Positions 25,397-35,700 of a stretch of 64,000 nt of DNA are shown here, in pieces; within the stretch, counting starts at the first letter, position 1, and each line of letters opens with the position of its first letter. The translations under genes were made by a program, and so were the position numbers. The notes under the pieces are model-generated. The model was not told the origin of the DNA, did no database searches, and was given only the letters and a program-made list of their open reading frames with translations. Source of the stretch: Roseitalea sp. MMSF_3546 (GTDB taxonomy: Bacteria > Pseudomonadota > Alphaproteobacteria > Rhizobiales > Rhizobiaceae); assembly GCF_030732865.1 (NCBI RefSeq), contig NZ_JASHKB010000013.1, positions 1 to 64,000 on the forward strand, written 5' to 3'.

Positions 25397-26338
25397 TCAG
25401 CGCTCGCCGCGCCGATACGGCGCCATCAGCGCTTCGGGCACCTGTGCCCGGCGCGCCACCAGGATCAGCGCCAATATGGAAAGTAGATATGGCGCCATCA
25501 GGAAGAGCTGGTAGGGCACGTCCTCGACGACGTTCTGCAGCCTGAGCTGATAGGCATCGAAGAAGGCGAACAGCAACGCGCCGAGCAGCGCCTTGCCCGG
25601 CCGCCAGGACGCGAAGACGACCAGCGCGATGCAGATCCAGCCGCGCCCCTGCACCATCTGGGGAAAGAAGCTGTTGAAGGCGGCCATGGTCAGGAACGCG
25701 CCGCCGACCGCCATCAGCGCCGAGCCGGCGACGACCGCGCCGATGCGGATGGCGATCGGGTCGAGCCCCTGCGCTTCCACCGCATGCGGGTTCTCGCCGG
25801 TCATGCGGATGGCCAGCCCGACCGGCGTGCGATTGAGCACATAGGCGAGCACCGCCACCGCCGCCAGCGCCAGATAGGTCGGCGCGGTCTGCGCGAACAG
25901 CACCGGGCCGAGGAACGGTATGTCCGACAGGAACGGAATGGCGAGCGGCCGGAACGGCGCGATCGTCGGTGGCAGATCGCCCACCTCGACGATCAGCCGG
26001 TAAAGATAGTAGGACAGCGAGGAGGCGAACAGGGTGATGCCAAGCCCCGAAACGTGTTGCGACAGGGCGAGCGGCACCGTCAGAAAGGCATGCAGCAGCC
26101 CCATCAGCGCGCCCGACAGCGCGGCCACCGCAAGGCCGGTCCACAGATCGGCGCCCAGGAACACCGTCAGCCAGCCGACCATGGCGCCCATCGTCATGAT
26201 CCCCTCGATGCCCAGATTGAGCACGCCCGCGCGCTCGCACAGGAGCGCGCCGAGCACGCCGAAGATCAGCGGCGTTGCGATGCGCAGCACCGCCGCCCAC
26301 AGGCTCGCCGTGGTCAGGATGTCGAAGGCTTCCATCAT
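25397..26338 (-). CDS. BMP-type ABC importer permease (NupQ/YufQ-like)
   Basis: Membrane subunit (313 aa) of the BPD_transp_2 family, nucleoside-type branch. LLCERAGVLNLGIEGIMTMGAM is the family hallmark, and TGENPHAVEAQGLDP is a conserved cytoplasmic loop. Several hydrophobic helices span the chain. The ATG at 26338 overlaps the TGA of the preceding permease (ATGA), so translation is coupled. It forms a heterodimer with the larger permease. Last gene of the operon starting at 32612. Confidence 0.9.
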   Translation of the reverse strand: MMEAFDILTTASLWAAVLRIATPLIFGVLGALLCERAGVLNLGIEGIMTMGAMVGWLTVFLGADLWTGLAVAALSGALMGLLHAFLTVPLALSQHVSGLGITLFASSLSYYLYRLIVEVGDLPPTIAPFRPLAIPFLSDIPFLGPVLFAQTAPTYLALAAVAVLAYVLNRTPVGLAIRMTGENPHAVEAQGLDPIAIRIGAVVAGSALMAVGGAFLTMAAFNSFFPQMVQGRGWICIALVVFASWRPGKALLGALLFAFFDAYQLRLQNVVEDVPYQLFLMAPYLLSILALILVARRAQVPEALMAPYRRGER

Positions 26339-27384
26339 CGGCGGATCCGGTAGGTGGTGAACAAGAGCGCGACCAGCATGGTCAGCAGCGACATCGCCAT
26401 GATCACATCGGCGATGAAGCTGGGCACGCCGGTGGCGCGCGCCATGCCGTCAGCGCCCACGAAGATCGTGGCGACGAACAGTGCGGCGGCGACCACGCCC
26501 GCCGGATGCAGCGCCGCCAGCATGGCGACCACGATGCCCGAATAGCCGAAGCCGGGCGACAGCGTGGTGGTGACATTGCCGGTCACGCCCATCACCTCGA
26601 TCGCGCCGGCAAGACCGGCCAGCGCGCCAGAAAGCAGCGCCACGCCCATGATGGTGCGCGGCAGCGACACGCCGGCGAATGCGGCCGCGCGCGCATTGAA
26701 GCCCGCCGCCCGTGCCTCGGCGCCGAACACCGTGCGCGCCAGAATCAGCCAGACGACCCCCGCCGCCGCGATCGCGACGACAAAGCCGACATGAAGGCGC
26801 GAGCGCGGCACCAGATCGGGCAGCCGCAAGGCCCCGTCCACCGGCACCGATTGCGGCCATCCGAACGCCAGCGGGTCGCGCAGCGGACCCTCGATCATCA
26901 GCCCGACGAACAAGATGACGACGAAATTGAGCAGAAGCGTCGTCACCACCTCGTCGACGCCGAAGCGCAGGCGCAGGAAGGCCGGCCCGGCCAGCAGCGC
27001 CGCGCCGGCCGCCATGCCGCCGGCCATCAGCAACGCCATGCCGATGACTGGCGGCAGCCCGGCGAGAAGAAAGTGGCCGGCCCAGGCGGTGACCAGCGCG
27101 CCGACATAGAACTGGCCCTCCCCGCCAATGTTCCACAAGCGCGAGCGGAAGGCGACGGCGGCGGCGAGCCCGGTCAGGATCAGCGGCGTCGCCCGTGTCA
27201 GCGTCTCGGTGACCGACAGCCGCGAGCCGAAGGCACCGCGCAGCATCTCGCCATAGGCGGTGAGCGGGCTGACACCGGCCATGGCGATCAGCCCGGCCGC
27301 CAGCACCATGGCCGCGGCGATGGCGGCGAGCGGCGCGATGGCGGCAAGGCCGAGCGGCACATGGGCGCGCCGTTCAAGCCGCAT
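26335..27384 (-). CDS. BMP-type ABC importer permease (NupP/YufP-like)
   Basis: Membrane subunit (349 aa) with hydrophobic segments from about residue 12. ATPLILTGLAAAVAFRSRLWN and IGGEGQFYVGALVTAW are typical of the YufP/NupP family, and FGVDEVVTTLLLNFV is also conserved. It overlaps the ATPase gene by 11 nt upstream and the second permease by 4 nt downstream. Together with the SBP at 30274-31257 these encode a complete importer. Confidence 0.9.
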   Translation of the reverse strand: MRLERRAHVPLGLAAIAPLAAIAAAMVLAAGLIAMAGVSPLTAYGEMLRGAFGSRLSVTETLTRATPLILTGLAAAVAFRSRLWNIGGEGQFYVGALVTAWAGHFLLAGLPPVIGMALLMAGGMAAGAALLAGPAFLRLRFGVDEVVTTLLLNFVVILFVGLMIEGPLRDPLAFGWPQSVPVDGALRLPDLVPRSRLHVGFVVAIAAAGVVWLILARTVFGAEARAAGFNARAAAFAGVSLPRTIMGVALLSGALAGLAGAIEVMGVTGNVTTTLSPGFGYSGIVVAMLAALHPAGVVAAALFVATIFVGADGMARATGVPSFIADVIMAMSLLTMLVALLFTTYRIRR

Positions 27385-28891
27385 CGTCGCGCTCCCACAT
27401 GCCCGCCATCATCAGCCCCAGCCGGCGCGAATCGGCCTGTTCGGCCGCCACCGGCGCCGACAGTCGGCCGCGCACGATCGCCTGCATGCGGTCGGCTAGG
27501 CCGATGGCCTCTTCGAGTTCCTCGGTGATCAGAAGGATCGCCGCGCCCTCGGCCCGCGCCGCCAGCAATTCGGCATGGACGGCGGCGATCGCCCCTTCGT
27601 CGAGCCCGCGCGTCGGCTGGTTGGCCAGGATGAAGCGCGGCCCCGCCGAAAGGATGCGTCCCAGGATCAGCTTTTGCATGTTGCCGCCCGAAAGCAGCCG
27701 CGTGCGCGTTTCGGCCGCCGCGCCGCGAATGTCGAAGCGCTCGATCAGCGTGTGCGCGAACCGGCGCGCGGCGCCGCGCCGCACGAAGCCGCGCGAGGAG
27801 AATTCGGCCGTGCCCATCCGTTCGAGCACGGCATTCTCCCAGACCGGCAGTTCGCCGACCGCGCCTTCGGCATGGCGATCCTCGGGAATGCGCCCGACGC
27901 CGGCGCGCACCAGCGCGCGCGGGCCGAGCGCTCCCATGTCTTCTCCGTTCAGCGTCAGACGGCCGGCATCGGGCCGCGCCAGCCCCGACAGCAGCCGCCC
28001 CAGCGCCGCCTGGCCATTGCCCGACACGCCGACAATGCCCAGGATCTCGCCCTCGCACACCTGGAACGACACGCCGTCGAGCCGCCTCTCGCCGCCCTCG
28101 CGCACCGTAATGTCCGTGCCGATCACCACCGGCGCGCCCGTCGCGTGCTGCTGGCGCCGGGGCCGGGTGACGCGCCGCCCGACCATCAGTTCGGCCAGTT
28201 CGTCCGGGTCGGTGTCGGCGGTGCGGCGCTCGGCGACGTTGCGGCCGCCGCGCAGCACCACCACCCGGTCCGATGCCGCCATCACCTCGTGCAGCTTGTG
28301 GCTGATGAAGATCAGCGACAGCCCGCCCCTGGTCATGCCGCGTAGTGTGTCGAACAGTCGTTCGGCCTCCGGCCGCGCCAGCACCGCCGTCGGCTCGTCG
28401 AGGATCAGAATGCTTGCGTCGCGGTAGAGCGCCTTGAGGATCTCCACGCGCTGGCGCTCGCCCACCGAAAGATCGCCGATGCGCGCGTCGGGGTCGACGG
28501 GCAGACCGAAGCGCTCGGCGATTGCGGCAAGCCGGGCGCGCGCCCGCGCCCGCTGGCTTTGCAGTCGCATCAGGGGTTCGGAGCCGAGCACGACATTGTC
28601 GAGCACGGTCAGATTGCCGGCCAGCGTGAAATGCTGGTGCACCATGCCGACGCCGGCCTCGATCGCCGCGCGCGGCTTGCCGGGCGGCAGCGTCGAGCCG
28701 AACACGTGCACTTCCCCCTCATCGGCGGTGTAATGGCCGAACAGGATGTTCATCAGCGTGGTCTTGCCGGCGCCGTTCTCGCCCAGAAGGGCGAGGATCT
28801 CGCCCTTCGCCAGCGACAGGCTCACCGCGTCATTGGCGACAAGCGTGCCGAAGCGCTTGGTGATGCCGTCGAGTTCGAGAACGGCCGTCAT
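27374..28891 (-). CDS. BMP-type ABC importer, double ATPase
   Basis: Tandem ATPase (505 aa). First domain: Walker A GENGAGKTTLM, signature LSVGERQRVEI and Walker B LILDEPTAVLA. Second domain: GVSGNGQAALGRLLSG, LLSGGNMQKLILGRIL and LANQPTRGLDEGA. GMVHQHFTLAGNLTVLDNVVLG is typical of the BMP/nucleoside subfamily. It resembles the ATPase at 69-1592 in architecture, so the window holds parts of two BMP-type importers. The start ATG overlaps the amidase stop codon (ATGA). Confidence 0.92.
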   Translation of the reverse strand: MTAVLELDGITKRFGTLVANDAVSLSLAKGEILALLGENGAGKTTLMNILFGHYTADEGEVHVFGSTLPPGKPRAAIEAGVGMVHQHFTLAGNLTVLDNVVLGSEPLMRLQSQRARARARLAAIAERFGLPVDPDARIGDLSVGERQRVEILKALYRDASILILDEPTAVLARPEAERLFDTLRGMTRGGLSLIFISHKLHEVMAASDRVVVLRGGRNVAERRTADTDPDELAELMVGRRVTRPRRQQHATGAPVVIGTDITVREGGERRLDGVSFQVCEGEILGIVGVSGNGQAALGRLLSGLARPDAGRLTLNGEDMGALGPRALVRAGVGRIPEDRHAEGAVGELPVWENAVLERMGTAEFSSRGFVRRGAARRFAHTLIERFDIRGAAAETRTRLLSGGNMQKLILGRILSAGPRFILANQPTRGLDEGAIAAVHAELLAARAEGAAILLITEELEEAIGLADRMQAIVRGRLSAPVAAEQADSRRLGLMMAGMWERDDAA

Positions 28892-30264
28892 GGCAACCCC
28901 GCAACGGCAAACGGAAACGTCAACGCCGGCGCGACCGCCTCCAGCCGTGCGCCAAGCCCCAGCAATGCGGCGTCCGACCCCATCGGGCCGAGAAGCTGCA
29001 CGCCGACGGGCAGCCCATCGTCAAGCCCGAAGGGCAGGGCAAGCGCCGGCAGCCCGGCGACATTGGCCAGCGAGACGTTCGGCGCCAGCGCCGCCATCTG
29101 CGCCAGGCGGGCGGCCGGATCGGTGGCCTGGGGATCGAACGCGCCGATGGCCGGCGGCGGACCCGACAGCACCGGCATGAGGATCACGTCGCACGCATCG
29201 AACAGCGCCCATGCCCGGTGCGAGACCCGGGCGAGCGCCCGGCTGGCCGCGAACAGTTCGGCGGCGCCCATGGTGCGGCCCTGCTCGGCGAAGGCGGCGG
29301 TGATCGGCGTCACCTCGTCGCACCCGATGTCCATGATAGCCAGCCAGTCGGCGAGCGAGGCGGTCAGGATCGTGCCGGCCACCTTGTGGGCGTCGGCGCC
29401 CAGCGTGTCGATCGACCCAAGAGGCTCGATCGCCGCGCCCAGATCCTCGAGCGCCCGCGCGGCGGCTCTTGTCCGTTCCTCGACCGCCGGTGCGCAGTTG
29501 CCGGGGATGGCCAGTCCGACACGCACACGATCGCCGAAGCCGACCGGCGCCGCGTCGGGGCAGGGGCCGCGCGCATCGCCGCCCGCCGCGGCAAAGGCGG
29601 TCGCCACGTCGCGCACCGTGCGCGCCAGCACCAGTTCGCCGACAATGCCCAGGAGGTGGTTGAAAAAGCCCGGCCCGCCCGGCGTCGCCCCGCGCGTCGG
29701 CTTGAGCCCGACCAGCCCGCAGCACGCCGCCGGCACGCGGATCGAGCCGGCCGCATCGGTCGCATGGGCGATGGCCGCGATGCCGGCGGCAACCGCGGCC
29801 GCCGCGCCGCCCGACGAGCCGCCCGGCGAAAGCGAGGTGTTCCACGGGTTGCGCGCCGGTGGCGCGCCCGGCGGCTCCGAGGTCAGGGCGAGGCCGAATT
29901 CGGGGGCGGTGGTGAGCCCGAACGGGATCAGCCCCGCCGCGCGAAACCGGCCGAACAGGGCGCTGTCCTCGTCCGGGTCGGCCATCCGGCGCCGGAGGGC
30001 GGGCGAACCGGCCGCCGTCGCCATGCCGGCGGCGGCCGAGCCCAGATCCTTGCCCGGGAACGGCACGCCGTGCAACGGCCCGCGCGCCGCGGCGGGCGCG
30101 GTGTCGGCGCGGCGCGCGGCGCCAAGCGCGCATTCGGCCTCGATGCGCGTCAGCGCACCGAGCCAAGCGTGACGCTCGGCCGCCTCGAGGGCGGCCGTCA
30201 TGGCGGCATGTGCGCTCGTCTCCCCCGCCGCGATCGCAGCGGCGAGGGCCGTGGCATCGGCCAC
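28888..30264 (-). CDS. Amidase-signature family amidase
   Basis: Amidase (458 aa) that would hydrolyse a carboxamide to acid plus ammonia in the cytoplasm. The Ser-cisSer-Lys triad is visible: Lys72 in PFPGKDLG, Ser150 in SPGGSSGGAAAAV and nucleophile Ser174 in ATDAAGSIRVPA. Length is normal. The GTG start at 30264 has AAGG about 7 nt upstream; it lies 9 nt after the SBP stop codon. Being embedded between the SBP and ATPase genes of an importer, it most likely acts on the imported compound or its deaminated product. It is not GatA: no gatB/gatC partners are present. Confidence 0.85.
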   Translation of the reverse strand: MADATALAAAIAAGETSAHAAMTAALEAAERHAWLGALTRIEAECALGAARRADTAPAAARGPLHGVPFPGKDLGSAAAGMATAAGSPALRRRMADPDEDSALFGRFRAAGLIPFGLTTAPEFGLALTSEPPGAPPARNPWNTSLSPGGSSGGAAAAVAAGIAAIAHATDAAGSIRVPAACCGLVGLKPTRGATPGGPGFFNHLLGIVGELVLARTVRDVATAFAAAGGDARGPCPDAAPVGFGDRVRVGLAIPGNCAPAVEERTRAAARALEDLGAAIEPLGSIDTLGADAHKVAGTILTASLADWLAIMDIGCDEVTPITAAFAEQGRTMGAAELFAASRALARVSHRAWALFDACDVILMPVLSGPPPAIGAFDPQATDPAARLAQMAALAPNVSLANVAGLPALALPFGLDDGLPVGVQLLGPMGSDAALLGLGARLEAVAPALTFPFAVAGLP

Positions 30265-30273
30265 CAGAACGCC

Positions 30274-31257
30274 TTAAGCGGGCTCTTCGGCGTCGATGGG
30301 CACCTCGAAATCGCCGGCCTGGATGTCAGAGCGCTTCTGCTCCATCGCCGGGATGGCGTCGGCCGGAACCATTTCGGCGACGTAGATCAGATCGTTGCCG
30401 CCATGCTTCATGAAGGAATATTCGGTGTAGTCGCGGCCGACCGGATTGCCGGCATTGATGTCGGCGACGATCGCATCGATCGTCGGCCCGTAATGCCAGA
30501 TCGCATTGGCGAACACGGTGTCCGGATAGCGCGGCGTGTAGTCGATCAGCGAGCCGATCGCCTTGACGCCGCGTTCCTGGGCGCCGTCGGCTGTGCCGAT
30601 TCGCTCGCCGAACAGGATGTCGGCGCCCGCGTCGATCTGCGCGATGGCCGCTTCCTTGGCCTTGGCCGGGTCGAACCAGGCGCCGATGAACCCGTTCAGG
30701 AACGTCGCGTCGGGATTGACCTCGCTGACCCCCATGCGGAAGGCGTTGATCAGAAGGTTCACCTCGGGGATCGGATAGCCGCCGACCGAACCGAACACGT
30801 TGGAGTCCGACATCCGGCCAGCCAGCATGCCGGCGAGATAGGCCGCCTCATGGTTGCGCGTGCCGAACACGCCGAAATTGTCGCCCTGCGGCCCGCCCGA
30901 CGAGCCCATCAGGAAGGCGGTGTCCGGATAGTCGGCGGCCACTTCGCGCGCCTCGCGCTCGACCGCATAGCTCTCGCCCCAGACCAGTTGATGGCCCGCC
31001 TCGGCATATTCGCGCATGGCACGCGGGTAGTCGGTGGCGGACACACCCTCGGAGAACTCGTATTCGATCTGGCCGGCCTCGGCGGCCTTCTGCATGGCCA
31101 GGTGGATGCGCGAGTTCCAGGCGTTTTCGACAGGCGAGGCGTGCACGCCGGCCACCTTCACCGGCGACTGCGCCCAGGCGCGCCCGACCAGGGCGGGCAT
31201 GGCAAGCGTCGCGGCGGTGCCGATCAGCACCTTTCTGCGGGACGTGATGATGGGCAT
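30274..31257 (-). CDS. BMP-family substrate-binding protein with Tat-like signal
   Basis: Periplasmic binding protein (327 aa). The N-terminus MPIITSRRKVLIGTAA contains a twin-arginine-like motif, and cleavage is likely after GRAWA. KVAGVHASPVENAWNSRIH, GVFGTRNHEAAYLAGMLAG and GIGTADGA-type loops (ERIGTADGAQERGVKAIG) place it in the BMP/Med family. It differs markedly from the other BMP SBP in the window (1655-2680), so the ligands need not match. It lies between the deaminase-like and amidase genes. A folded-state (Tat) export route is inferred from the motif only. Confidence 0.85.
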   Translation of the reverse strand: MPIITSRRKVLIGTAATLAMPALVGRAWAQSPVKVAGVHASPVENAWNSRIHLAMQKAAEAGQIEYEFSEGVSATDYPRAMREYAEAGHQLVWGESYAVEREAREVAADYPDTAFLMGSSGGPQGDNFGVFGTRNHEAAYLAGMLAGRMSDSNVFGSVGGYPIPEVNLLINAFRMGVSEVNPDATFLNGFIGAWFDPAKAKEAAIAQIDAGADILFGERIGTADGAQERGVKAIGSLIDYTPRYPDTVFANAIWHYGPTIDAIVADINAGNPVGRDYTEYSFMKHGGNDLIYVAEMVPADAIPAMEQKRSDIQAGDFEVPIDAEEPA

Positions 31258-31295
31258 GGCATTTGGTCCTTTCCTGCGGGTGGGTGCGGGTCGTT

Positions 31296-32612
31296 TCATT
31301 CGGCCGCCGTTCTCAGATCGGTATCCTCGGCAACCGGCGCGTAATCGGCCGGATCGACCGTCGCCGGCCGGCCTTCGACGGCAAGCCTCGCCCGGCGCGG
31401 CGGGGTCTCGGCGATGACGCGGCCCTTGCGGATCACGCACAGCCGCGTCGCCTTCAGCCGCACCGCCTCGATCGGATCGCGCGCCTGCAGCACCACCAGG
31501 CTGGCCGGCCCGCCCTTGCGCAGGCGGGGATCGGGCAGGCCCATCGCCGCCGCGCCATTGACGGTCACCGCATCGAACGCCCAGGCCATCGCCTCGCGCG
31601 AGGTCATCGGCGCGGCGTGCACGGCCATGTGCGCGACTTCCAGCATGTCGGCCGAACCCAGCGGATACCAAGGGTCCATGGTGCAGTCCTGGCCGAAGGC
31701 GACATTGACGCCCGCCGCGCGCAATTCGGCGATGCGCGTCAGCCCGCGCCGGCGCGGATAGCTGTCCTGACGGCCCTGCAGCGTGATGTTGATAAGCGGG
31801 TTGGGCACGACGCTCATGCCGCTCTCGGCGATCAGCGCGATCAGCTTGGTCGCATAGTAGTTGTCCATCGAGTGCATGGAGGTGACGTGGCTGGCGACGA
31901 CCCTCGACCCGAGTCCGAGCCGTGTCGCCTCGGCGGCGAGCGTTTCGATGTGCCGCGACATCGGATCGTCGCTTTCGTCGCAATGCAGGTCGACCGGCAG
32001 GCCGCGTTCGGCGGCGATCGCGCACAGCCGCTTCACCGAGGCGGCACCGTCTTCCATCGTGCGTTCGAAATGCGGAATGCCGCCGATCACGTCGACGCCC
32101 ATGTCGAGCGCCCGTTCGAGATTGGCCTCGGCATTGGGCGAGCGGTAGAGCCCGTCCTGCGGAAAGGCGACGAGCTGCAGATCGATATGGTCGGCGACCT
32201 GCCGCCTGACCTCGAGCAGCGCCTCGACGGCGAGCAGCCGGTCGTCGCAGACATCGACGTGGCTGCGGATCGACAACAGTCCCTGCGCCACGGCGAGATC
32301 GCAATAGCGCAGCGCCCGCTCGATCACCGCCTCACGGGTGAGCTGCGGCTTGAGTTCGCCCCAGAGCGCGATCCCCTCGAGCAGCGTGCCCGAGCGGTTG
32401 AGCCGCGGCAGGCCAAGGCTCAGCGTGGCATCCATATGAAAGTGCGGGTCGACGAAGGGCGGCGAGGCCAGCCGGCCGCCGGCGTCGATCTCGCGCCGCG
32501 CGTCGGCGGCAAGGTTCGCGCCGATCTCGGCGATGCGGTCGCCGCTGATCGCGATGTCGACCGGGCCACGCCCATCGGGCAGCCGTGCATTGCGCACGAC
32601 GAGATCGAGCAT
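31296..32612 (-). CDS. Cytosine deaminase-like amidohydrolase
   Basis: Metal-dependent amidohydrolase (438 aa from the ATG) of the CodA group. Metal-ligand motif PHFHMDATLS corresponds to the HxH site. HCDESDDPMSRHIET and FGQDCTMDPWYPLGSADM match the CodA HCDE and catalytic-Asp regions closely. The family deaminates cytosine, isoguanine, creatinine or related cyclic amidines. It is the first gene of an operon continuing with SBP, amidase, ATPase and permeases, preceded by a sigma70-like promoter. ATG 32612 is chosen with GGGGG upstream; GTG 32618 (adding Met-His) is an alternative. Context supports imported nucleobase-like or cyclic-amide substrates. Confidence 0.82.
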   Translation of the reverse strand: MLDLVVRNARLPDGRGPVDIAISGDRIAEIGANLAADARREIDAGGRLASPPFVDPHFHMDATLSLGLPRLNRSGTLLEGIALWGELKPQLTREAVIERALRYCDLAVAQGLLSIRSHVDVCDDRLLAVEALLEVRRQVADHIDLQLVAFPQDGLYRSPNAEANLERALDMGVDVIGGIPHFERTMEDGAASVKRLCAIAAERGLPVDLHCDESDDPMSRHIETLAAEATRLGLGSRVVASHVTSMHSMDNYYATKLIALIAESGMSVVPNPLINITLQGRQDSYPRRRGLTRIAELRAAGVNVAFGQDCTMDPWYPLGSADMLEVAHMAVHAAPMTSREAMAWAFDAVTVNGAAAMGLPDPRLRKGGPASLVVLQARDPIEAVRLKATRLCVIRKGRVIAETPPRRARLAVEGRPATVDPADYAPVAEDTDLRTAAE

Positions 32613-32644
32613 GTGCACCCCCGCGCCACCGCCTTGAAAACGCG

Positions 32645-32673
32645 AGTTAAGCAGGCCCGCATCGACCGGTCAA
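32645..32673 (-). promoter_or_regulatory. Sigma70-type promoter for deaminase/importer operon
   Basis: On the minus strand TTGACC (32673-32668) and TTAACT (32650-32645) are separated by exactly 17 nt, about 33 nt upstream of the ATG at 32612. This makes the amidohydrolase gene the head of the operon. Confidence 0.55.
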
Positions 32674-32710
32674 GAATGTGCGCGGCCGCGATGTTGCACT
32701 GCGGGAAAGA

Positions 32711-35700
32711 TCAGTAGTCGCGCTCGAAGAACACGCCCAGCCGGGAGTCGCCTTCGGCATCGACGCTGCCGCGCGCGGTCAGCGAGTCGGTGATGTCCAG
32801 ATTGATCGTGGTCTCGACGCCGCCGGGCTCGGTCTCCAGCTCCAGATAGACATTGTCCGACAGGTAGCGGCCGGCGCGCACGCCGACCCCGCCATCGTCC
32901 TGCTCGATGATGTCGAGATCGTCGACGCCGAGCGCACCGCGCAGCCCGCCGGCCAGATTGGAGTCGCCGCCGGCGAGCGAGGCCGCCGCCGCGGCCAGCC
33001 GGGCGATCTGGGTCGGCGACAGGCTGGCGATGTCGGCGCCGAACAGCACGCGCGCCAGGATCTCGTCCTCGGGCAGGGCCGGGTTCGAGCTCAATTGCAA
33101 GTCGAGATCGGAGACCGGCCCGCGCAGCGTGACGATGGCGGTCAGGTCGCCCGCCTGCGTCTCGGCGACCAGATCGATGAAGGGATCGAGATCGCCGGTC
33201 AGCGTCACCGAGCCGCGCGTGAAATCGAGGCGCTGGTTGAGCACCGAAAGGCGCCCGCGAATGAGCGAAAAGCCGCCCACCGGCCGCACGTCGTCGAGCG
33301 GGCCGGTGACCGAGACCCGTCCGCCGAGTTCGGCATCGAGCCCGCGCCCGCGCACGAAGATCTGATTGGGTGCGTTGATGGTCAGGTCGAGCCGATAGAG
33401 CGCCCGCGCCCCGGCGCCGGCCTGGCGCGGCATGACGGCGGCCAGGCGCTGCAATGTCAGCCGTGTCGGCCGGCCTTCGCCGACATGGCGCACATCGAGC
33501 AGGTCGGCGTCGCCGCCGAAGGCCTCGGGCACGGCGATCTCGGCGCCGGCGACATCGACCGTGCCGGCGATCAGCGCACCGCCGGCGAGTGGTCCGGTGA
33601 TCGTCAGATCGGCACTGACATCGGCCGAGAAGAACTGCCCGTCCGTGTATCGCGCGCCGGACAGCCCGACGGCCAGATCGGCAGGCAGCTCCGGCCCCAG
33701 CCCGATCGTTCCCGACACGGTGAGCCCGCCCCCGCGCGAGAACCGTGCCGAGGCGCTGCGGATGACGATGCGGTCGCCCTCGAGCCCGGCCATCACGTTG
33801 ACCGCGTTCAGTTCGATATTGGCGAGCGGGTCGACCACCGTGCCCCCCGAAACCGAGGCAAGGCCCGAAATGGCCGGGTCGGCGAGCGAGCCCGACACGT
33901 TCGCCTGCACGCGCAGCGTGCCCGAAAGGCGCGTGCCGCGACCGGCGAGCGCGGCATTGCCGAGCGCCAGCGGTGCGGTGCCGCTGACATCGAGGGCAAG
34001 ACCGGCGCCGGCGATCGGGATCGCGCCGCTGGCCGACAGATCGAGTCCCTGCGGGTTGGTGGCGTTCAGCGCGGCGATCCGGATGGTTGCACCCGAAAAG
34101 GTGCCGCTCGCTTGCGCGTTGAGCGGCGCAAGTCCCGCCGCGCGCACCGGCTCGGCCGTCAGCCCGCTGCCGGACAGCTCGAAGCGCACCTGCGGATCGG
34201 CCGGCGTACCGGTGATGCTGGCGTCGCCGCTGACCGTGCCGGCAAGGCCGAGTTCGGGTCGGACCGCGTTGGCGATGGAGACGGGCAGGGCGCTCAGCGT
34301 CACGTCGACCGCGATGGTCTCGGCGATCGTGCCGCTCGCCGCGACGCGGCCGCCTTCGCCATCGAGCGCCAGCGCCTCGATGCGCGTCTGATCGCCGGCA
34401 AGCACGATGCGGGCCGGGGCCGCCAGCGATGCATCGCCATAGGGCGTGTCGAGATCGAGCCGGTCGAGCGCGATCCGGCGCCTCGCGCCCGTCAGCGACA
34501 CCGTGCCGTCGGCTGCGATGTCGATGCCGCCTTCGAGCCGCGCCCGGCCATCGAAGGCCAGATCCGCCGCGGCGCCCGGCCGCAACGTCGCCTCGAGCGT
34601 GCGAATATCGGTTCCGGCAACCGAGACCGCGCCCGCCTCGATCCGTGCCGATCCGCCGACAGTTCCGAAGATGTCGGTCAGGTCCGCCTCGATCCGCGCC
34701 GTGCCGATGCGCGTGTCGCCAATGGCGATGGCGTCGGCATCGGCCGAAACCTCCGCGTCCTGCGTGCCGTCCGCGGCCGACAGCGCGATGTCGGCGTCGA
34801 GCGCGCCCGAAGCGTCGACGAGCGCCAGCGCGGCAAGGCCTGCAATGTTGTCGGCGTCGACATTGAGCGTGCCCGTCGCCAGGCTGTCTTCACCAAGGCG
34901 CAGGTCGCCGGTCACACGCGCCGCGCCCGCGCGCAGCGCCAGATCGTCGAGCGTCAGCGCGCCCTCGCCGTCGCGGGCGATCTCGGCCGACAGCGCGAAC
35001 GGTTCGCCGCCGATGCGCCCATCGCCCGACAGCGCGCCGTCAATGGCGCCATCGAGCGCCTGACCGTCGAATTCGAGCCGCAGGCCCGAGACCGCCTGGC
35101 CCGCCAGCGCGCCGTCGGGCATGACGACCATGGCATCGATCCGGTAGGGCTGGGGCGCCGGGTCGGCCTCGGCCTCCTGGGGCGGTTCGGGGCGTGCAAT
35201 GGCGATCTGCGCGCCGGCCATCCCGGACGAGGCGTCCGCGATCACGCCGAGGTCGGCAAGCGAGAACGCCGCGTTCACATCGGCGGCGACGCTCGACAGG
35301 CTGCCGTCGAGCGCAAAGGAGAACTGCGCGTTCTCGCCTTCGAGCGAATCGAATGCGAGCCCCTCGGTGGTGCGTGCGACGCCCCCTTCCAGGCGCAGGT
35401 CGCCGGCGAGCATGCGTCCCACGAGATCCTCGCCCGCGCCGAAGTCGGTGAGCGCGCCGGCGATGTCCAGATCGAACGCGCCGCCGAGCGGCTGCACCGC
35501 ACCGTCGAGCGTCAGCCGCGCCGCGCCCGAAAGCGCCCGCCCGAAAAGGCCGGAGAGCGGCGCCAGATCGGCGCTGCGATAGGCGAGCGTCCCGTCAAAC
35601 GCGGCCCCTTCGATCGCGCCCGCGCCCTGGGTCGTGCCGAATGCGCCTGCCAGCCGCAGCGCCTCGACCGTCAGCGGCGATTGCGCCTGCCAGGCGCCCG

